A stretch of DNA of 41,983 nucleotides from Rhodospirillaceae bacterium (GTDB lineage: Bacteria; Pseudomonadota; Alphaproteobacteria; GCA-2731375), in contig JABIRL010000367.1 in assembly GCA_018667855.1 (NCBI GenBank), positions 1-41,983 on the forward strand, in the 5' to 3' direction. Below, piece after piece: positions 39,239-41,983 of this stretch. Both the position numbers and the translations under genes were made by a program. The notes beneath the pieces are model-generated. The model had not been told where the DNA came from, ran no database searches, and was given only the letters and a program-made list of their open reading frames with translations. Each line of letters opens with the position of its first letter. Position 1 is the stretch's first letter.

Positions 39239-40990
39239 ATGTCCGATCAAAATCTAAGCAATCAACCGCCCCGCACCATGTCCGGCGGCCGCGCCCTGGC
39301 CGAAATGTTGAAGCTGCATGATGCCGCGCCCATGTTCGGCATGGGCGGCTTCCAGTTGCTGCCATTCTATGACGCGGTGGGCGATGTGGGCCTGCAGCAC
39401 ACTCTTATCAATGATGAACGCTGCGGCGCCTTCGCGGCGGATGCGTTTGCCCGGGTTTCGGGCCGCCCCGGCGTTTGCGATGCCACCTTGGGGCCGGGCG
39501 CGACCAATCTGACCACGGGGTTGGTGGAAAGCCTGAACGCCGGCGTTCCCATGGTCGCCGTGGTCGGCGATTCCAACCGGGACTATTCATGGCGGAATAT
39601 GACCCAGGAATCCCGGCAGTTGGAAATTTTGGCGCCGGCGGTGAAGGAAGTCATTCGGGTCGAGGCGATCCAGCGGCTGCCGGAACTGGTGCGCCGGGCC
39701 TATGGCGTGGCGACATCCGGGCGAGCGGGCCCCGTATTGCTGGACGTGCCGGAAGATATTGCTCACGGTGAGTATGATTTCCCCGAGGATGACCTGCATG
39801 CCGATCTTTCCGCCATCCACGCACCAGCCTTTCGCAGCCGTCCGGACCGGGATGATCTGGCCCGCGCCGTCGCGCTGTTGGCCAAGGCCAAACGGCCGAT
39901 CATACTGGCCGGCGGCGGTGTGCATCTTTCGGGCGGGCAGGCGGCCCTGACCGAGTTGGCGGAACGTTGCAATATTCCCGTCGCCCATACCCTTAGCGGC
40001 AAGGGCGCCATTGCCTGTACGCATAGTCTGGCCCTGGGTTTGTTCGGACGCTATTCCCGCATCGCCAATGACGTGCTGGAACGTTCCGACTGCATTCTGG
40101 TGGTGGGTTGCAAGATGGGCGAGATCGCGACCAAGCGCTATACCTTGCCGCCGAAAGGCATTCCGCTGATCCATCTGGAGATTATGGCCGAGGAAATCGG
40201 CCGCTGCGTGCCCTGCGATGTGCCCTTGTGGGGCGATGCCAAGGCCGGGTTGGAAGATTTGATCGCCGAATTGTCGGATAGTGCCGCGGCCCAGCACGCC
40301 GCCCGCGGTGAATATGCGGCCGAGGTCGTCACTCGCATGACCACCTGGCGCATGGAGGTGCAGGAACGCCTGACCTCGAACGAGCGGCCCGTCAACATGG
40401 CGCGCATGTGCCAGGAATTGAACAACACCATGCCAGAGGACGGCATCCTGGTCGCCGATGGCGGTTTCGCCGCCCATTGGACAGGCCTGTTGTGCGAGAC
40501 CAAGGCGCCGGGCCGCCATTACATCGCCAACCGGGGCTTCGCCTCCATCGGCTACGGCTTGCCGGGCAGCATGGGCGCGCAACTGGCGGCGGGCGACCGC
40601 CCCGTTGTTGGCGTCACGGGCGATGGCGGCTTCAACATGGTCCTTGGCGAGCTGGAGACGGCTGGTCGTTTGAACAGCGGCCTGACCATCCTGATCGTCA
40701 ACAATGCGGCCTCCGGTTACGTCAAGGCCTTGCAGCAGGCACAGTTCGACGGTCGGTTCCAATCCTCGGACCTGAACGAGATGAATTATGCCAACATCGC
40801 GGAAAATCTCGGCTGTCAGGGCATCCGCGTGGAGGATCCCGACGATCTGGCCGGCGCCATTACCACTGGCATGGCCGAGCGCGGCCGGCCCACGGTGATC
40901 GATGTGGTCGTCACCCGTGATCCCAAGAAAATGCTGCCGGGCGTCGACAACCGCGCCGCACCCATCAAGAAAGGCGACCGTATCGCGTAG
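39239..40990 (+). CDS. Thiamine-pyrophosphate-dependent enzyme, acetolactate synthase large-subunit-like
   Basis: A 583-residue three-domain TPP enzyme. The N-terminal pyrimidine-binding domain has the TPP-activating Glu in NDERCGAFAADAFAR (near residue 60) and GPGATNLTTGLVES. The central domain has AKRPIILAGGGVHLSGGQAAL and VAHTLSGKGA. The C-terminal domain carries the TPP/Mg motif GDGGFNMVLGELETA to NNAASGY (G-D-G-x(~27)-N-N). The start follows GAGAGAG. The family includes acetolactate synthase, benzoylformate decarboxylase, sulfoacetaldehyde acetyltransferase and oxalyl-CoA decarboxylase; no signature here picks one. No acetolactate synthase small subunit is present, so a catabolic decarboxylase or lyase is more likely than isoleucine-valine synthesis. 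It forms an operon with the duplicated SHG/ARIGD gene. Confidence 0.9.
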   Translation: MSDQNLSNQPPRTMSGGRALAEMLKLHDAAPMFGMGGFQLLPFYDAVGDVGLQHTLINDERCGAFAADAFARVSGRPGVCDATLGPGATNLTTGLVESLNAGVPMVAVVGDSNRDYSWRNMTQESRQLEILAPAVKEVIRVEAIQRLPELVRRAYGVATSGRAGPVLLDVPEDIAHGEYDFPEDDLHADLSAIHAPAFRSRPDRDDLARAVALLAKAKRPIILAGGGVHLSGGQAALTELAERCNIPVAHTLSGKGAIACTHSLALGLFGRYSRIANDVLERSDCILVVGCKMGEIATKRYTLPPKGIPLIHLEIMAEEIGRCVPCDVPLWGDAKAGLEDLIAELSDSAAAQHAARGEYAAEVVTRMTTWRMEVQERLTSNERPVNMARMCQELNNTMPEDGILVADGGFAAHWTGLLCETKAPGRHYIANRGFASIGYGLPGSMGAQLAAGDRPVVGVTGDGGFNMVLGELETAGRLNSGLTILIVNNAASGYVKALQQAQFDGRFQSSDLNEMNYANIAENLGCQGIRVEDPDDLAGAITTGMAERGRPTVIDVVVTRDPKKMLPGVDNRAAPIKKGDRIA

Positions 40991-41014
40991 GCCAAATTGG
41001 CTTGGTTCGCGGGA

Positions 41015-41698
41015 TCAAGCCTTCAAGCGCATACGGGTTTTCCTATCGCGCAGCTCCCGCAGGGCATCCTTGGCGATCCAGCGCGCTGCTCGGGTATCCC
41101 GGGCCAAGATTCGCTCGGCCGCCCGGATCGCTTCGCCGTTCAGGGCCTGGTTGCGCTTGCCGATCTGACGCAGGGCCCAGTTGACGGCCTTTCTGACGAA
41201 GTTCCGGTTGTCGTCGCTATGGGCTTCGATGAGGGACAGCAGGGCGATAAACCGTGCATCGGGCTCGGCCTTTTCATGCACCGACAGCGTGGCGATCAAG
41301 GCGAATGCGGCCCGGCGGACGAATTCCTCTTCCCGGGGCGCCCAGGCCGCGACCTTGTCCCAGGCCAGGGGCAGGCGGCGGAACAGGTTCATGCAGCATT
41401 GGTCGCAGATATCCCAGGAATCAAATCCCGCGACCCAGTGATCCATCAACGCACCGTCCACCTTGGCCGGTTGCGCCAGCATGGGGGCGAGGATGCGCGC
41501 TTCGTGAATCTCGCTGGCCCATAGACCGAGGGCCAGATCATGATCGCGGCCGATTTTTTTCGCCATTGCCCTGATCTCGGGCATTTTCAAACCCAGCCGC
41601 CGCTCGATATTGATGCCGTAACGCGCCATGCCATCCAGGCGCCCGGGATCGGCGGTCTTTTTCATCTCCGCCAGAACCGACTTGACGGAATGTATCAT
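41015..41698 (-). CDS. DNA alkylation repair protein, AlkD-like HEAT-repeat family
   Basis: A 227-residue all-helical HEAT-repeat protein. It begins with IHSVKSVLAEMKKTADPGRLDGMARYGI and then LGLKMPEIRAMAKKIGRDHDLALGLWASEIHEARILAPML, the standard AlkD-type layout. Later come HWVAGFDSWDICDQCCMNLFRRLP and NFVRKAVNWALRQIGKRN, where the W/D and R-K-x-x-x-W-x-L-R positions sit on the DNA-binding face in AlkD. AlkD-type proteins excise positively charged alkylated bases without base flipping; several family members bind DNA without glycosylase activity. It is convergent with the TPP-enzyme gene. It is likely followed on its left by no co-transcribed gene. Confidence 0.88.
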   Translation of the reverse strand: MIHSVKSVLAEMKKTADPGRLDGMARYGINIERRLGLKMPEIRAMAKKIGRDHDLALGLWASEIHEARILAPMLAQPAKVDGALMDHWVAGFDSWDICDQCCMNLFRRLPLAWDKVAAWAPREEEFVRRAAFALIATLSVHEKAEPDARFIALLSLIEAHSDDNRNFVRKAVNWALRQIGKRNQALNGEAIRAAERILARDTRAARWIAKDALRELRDRKTRMRLKA

Positions 41699-41717
41699 TG
41701 ATCGTGTCTGTGCGGTC

Positions 41718-41983
41718 TTATCCGGCGGCGACGGTTTCTTCCGTGAAGGTCAATTCCAGCTTCAGTCCGTCGGGGCTTTGCAGAAACAATTGGGTCAGGT
41801 TGAATTTCGGCACCACGCGCTCATCATATTCCACGCCCGCGGCCTCCAGCCGTTGCTTGATATCGCCATACCCGGTGCAGCGAAAGGCGACATGATCAAC
41901 GCGGCCGGTGCCGTCGGGAACCTGGTCCCGTTCGATCAGATGCAGAACCGGATGGTCACCGGCATAGACCCAGGCGCCGGGAA
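41718..41983 (-). CDS. VOC (glyoxalase/dioxygenase) family protein, partial
   Basis: The C-terminal 87 residues of a minus-strand gene whose start lies beyond the right edge. Visible are WVYAGDHPVLHLIERD, GRVDHVAFRCTGYGDIKQRLEAAGVEY and LTQLFLQSPDGLKLELTF. These are the second beta-alpha-beta-beta-beta module of the vicinal oxygen chelate fold, with the His of VDHVAF and the Glu of LKLELTF as the usual metal ligands. The stop is TAA at 41718-41720. It lies 19 bases upstream of the AlkD-like gene on the same strand and is probably co-transcribed with it. The reaction is unknown; a glyoxalase-like or fosfomycin-resistance-like fold is possible. Confidence 0.8.
   Translation of the reverse strand, partial: PGAWVYAGDHPVLHLIERDQVPDGTGRVDHVAFRCTGYGDIKQRLEAAGVEYDERVVPKFNLTQLFLQSPDGLKLELTFTEETVAAG

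Noticed and set aside
40991-41001. GCCAAATTGGC as a terminator for the TPP enzyme gene
   Set aside because: The stem is only five pairs with almost no loop and no T-tract follows; it is probably chance.
1-41983. CRISPR arrays, tRNA/rRNA genes, insertion sequences, integrases, prophage or toxin-antitoxin genes
   Set aside because: No regularly spaced repeats, no cloverleaf-like sequence noticed, and no transposase, integrase, phage or toxin-antitoxin protein among the reading frames read. Small RNAs cannot be excluded by eye.

Overview
The window reads as chromosomal DNA of a GC-rich alphaproteobacterium, probably a marine or soil heterotroph of the Rhodospirillales kind. The RNase E/G - yacG pair at the left edge is a typical alphaproteobacterial arrangement. 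The protein at 35159-36172 starts with a motif that I associate with alphaproteobacterial PodJ-like polar proteins. Most other genes are catabolic (CoA ligase and transferase, Rieske oxygenase, P450, hydantoinase, dimethylglycine dehydrogenase, TPP enzymes), with almost no core housekeeping genes. I saw no rRNA, tRNA, CRISPR array, transposase, integrase or phage gene. The organism assignment is inference from gene content, not from a marker gene.

Layout. 1-507: RNase E/G tail and yacG. 504-3648 (minus): two different members of the isocitrate lyase/PEP mutase superfamily flanking a fumarate-reductase-like flavoprotein. 3766-9230: a complete dipeptide/oligopeptide-type ABC importer split into two convergent units (ATPases plus, permeases and binding protein minus). 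9388-12476: CoA transferase and acyl-CoA ligase, ending in an abrupt AT-rich island. 12585-17235: a Cys-rich unknown protein, an MscS channel, an adenylate cyclase with a NrtS-type nitrate/nitrite transporter, and a secreted PQQ-type sugar dehydrogenase. 17375-20846: a fusion of a Cys/Met-metabolism PLP enzyme with two NifU-like domains, followed by both subunits of a Rieske dioxygenase. 21148-24303: a hybrid sensor kinase and a CheY-like receiver. 24342-30628 (minus): small membrane protein, P450, HyuB, HyuA and a PhyH-type dioxygenase, the last four packed as one operon. 30814-34399: a betaine-homocysteine-methyltransferase-like enzyme convergent with a dimethylglycine/sarcosine-dehydrogenase-like enzyme, separated by a palindromic repeat element. 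34472-36172: PdeM phosphoesterase and a PodJ-N-like coiled-coil repeat protein. 36372-40990: E1 alpha/beta of a 2-oxoacid dehydrogenase divergent from an internally duplicated protein of unknown function plus an acetolactate-synthase-like TPP enzyme. 41015-41983: AlkD-like protein and a partial VOC protein.

How the genes may work together. The CoA ligase and transferase next to the importer suggest uptake and activation of an organic acid. The homocysteine methyltransferase and dimethylglycine dehydrogenase fit stepwise demethylation of glycine betaine. The PhyH-HyuA-HyuB-P450 operon looks like a dedicated route that oxidises and opens a cyclic amide or lactam. The most novel-looking items are the PLP-NifU fusion placed just upstream of an Fe-S oxygenase, and the duplicated SHG/ARIGD protein beside the TPP enzyme. 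All substrates are inferred, not shown.
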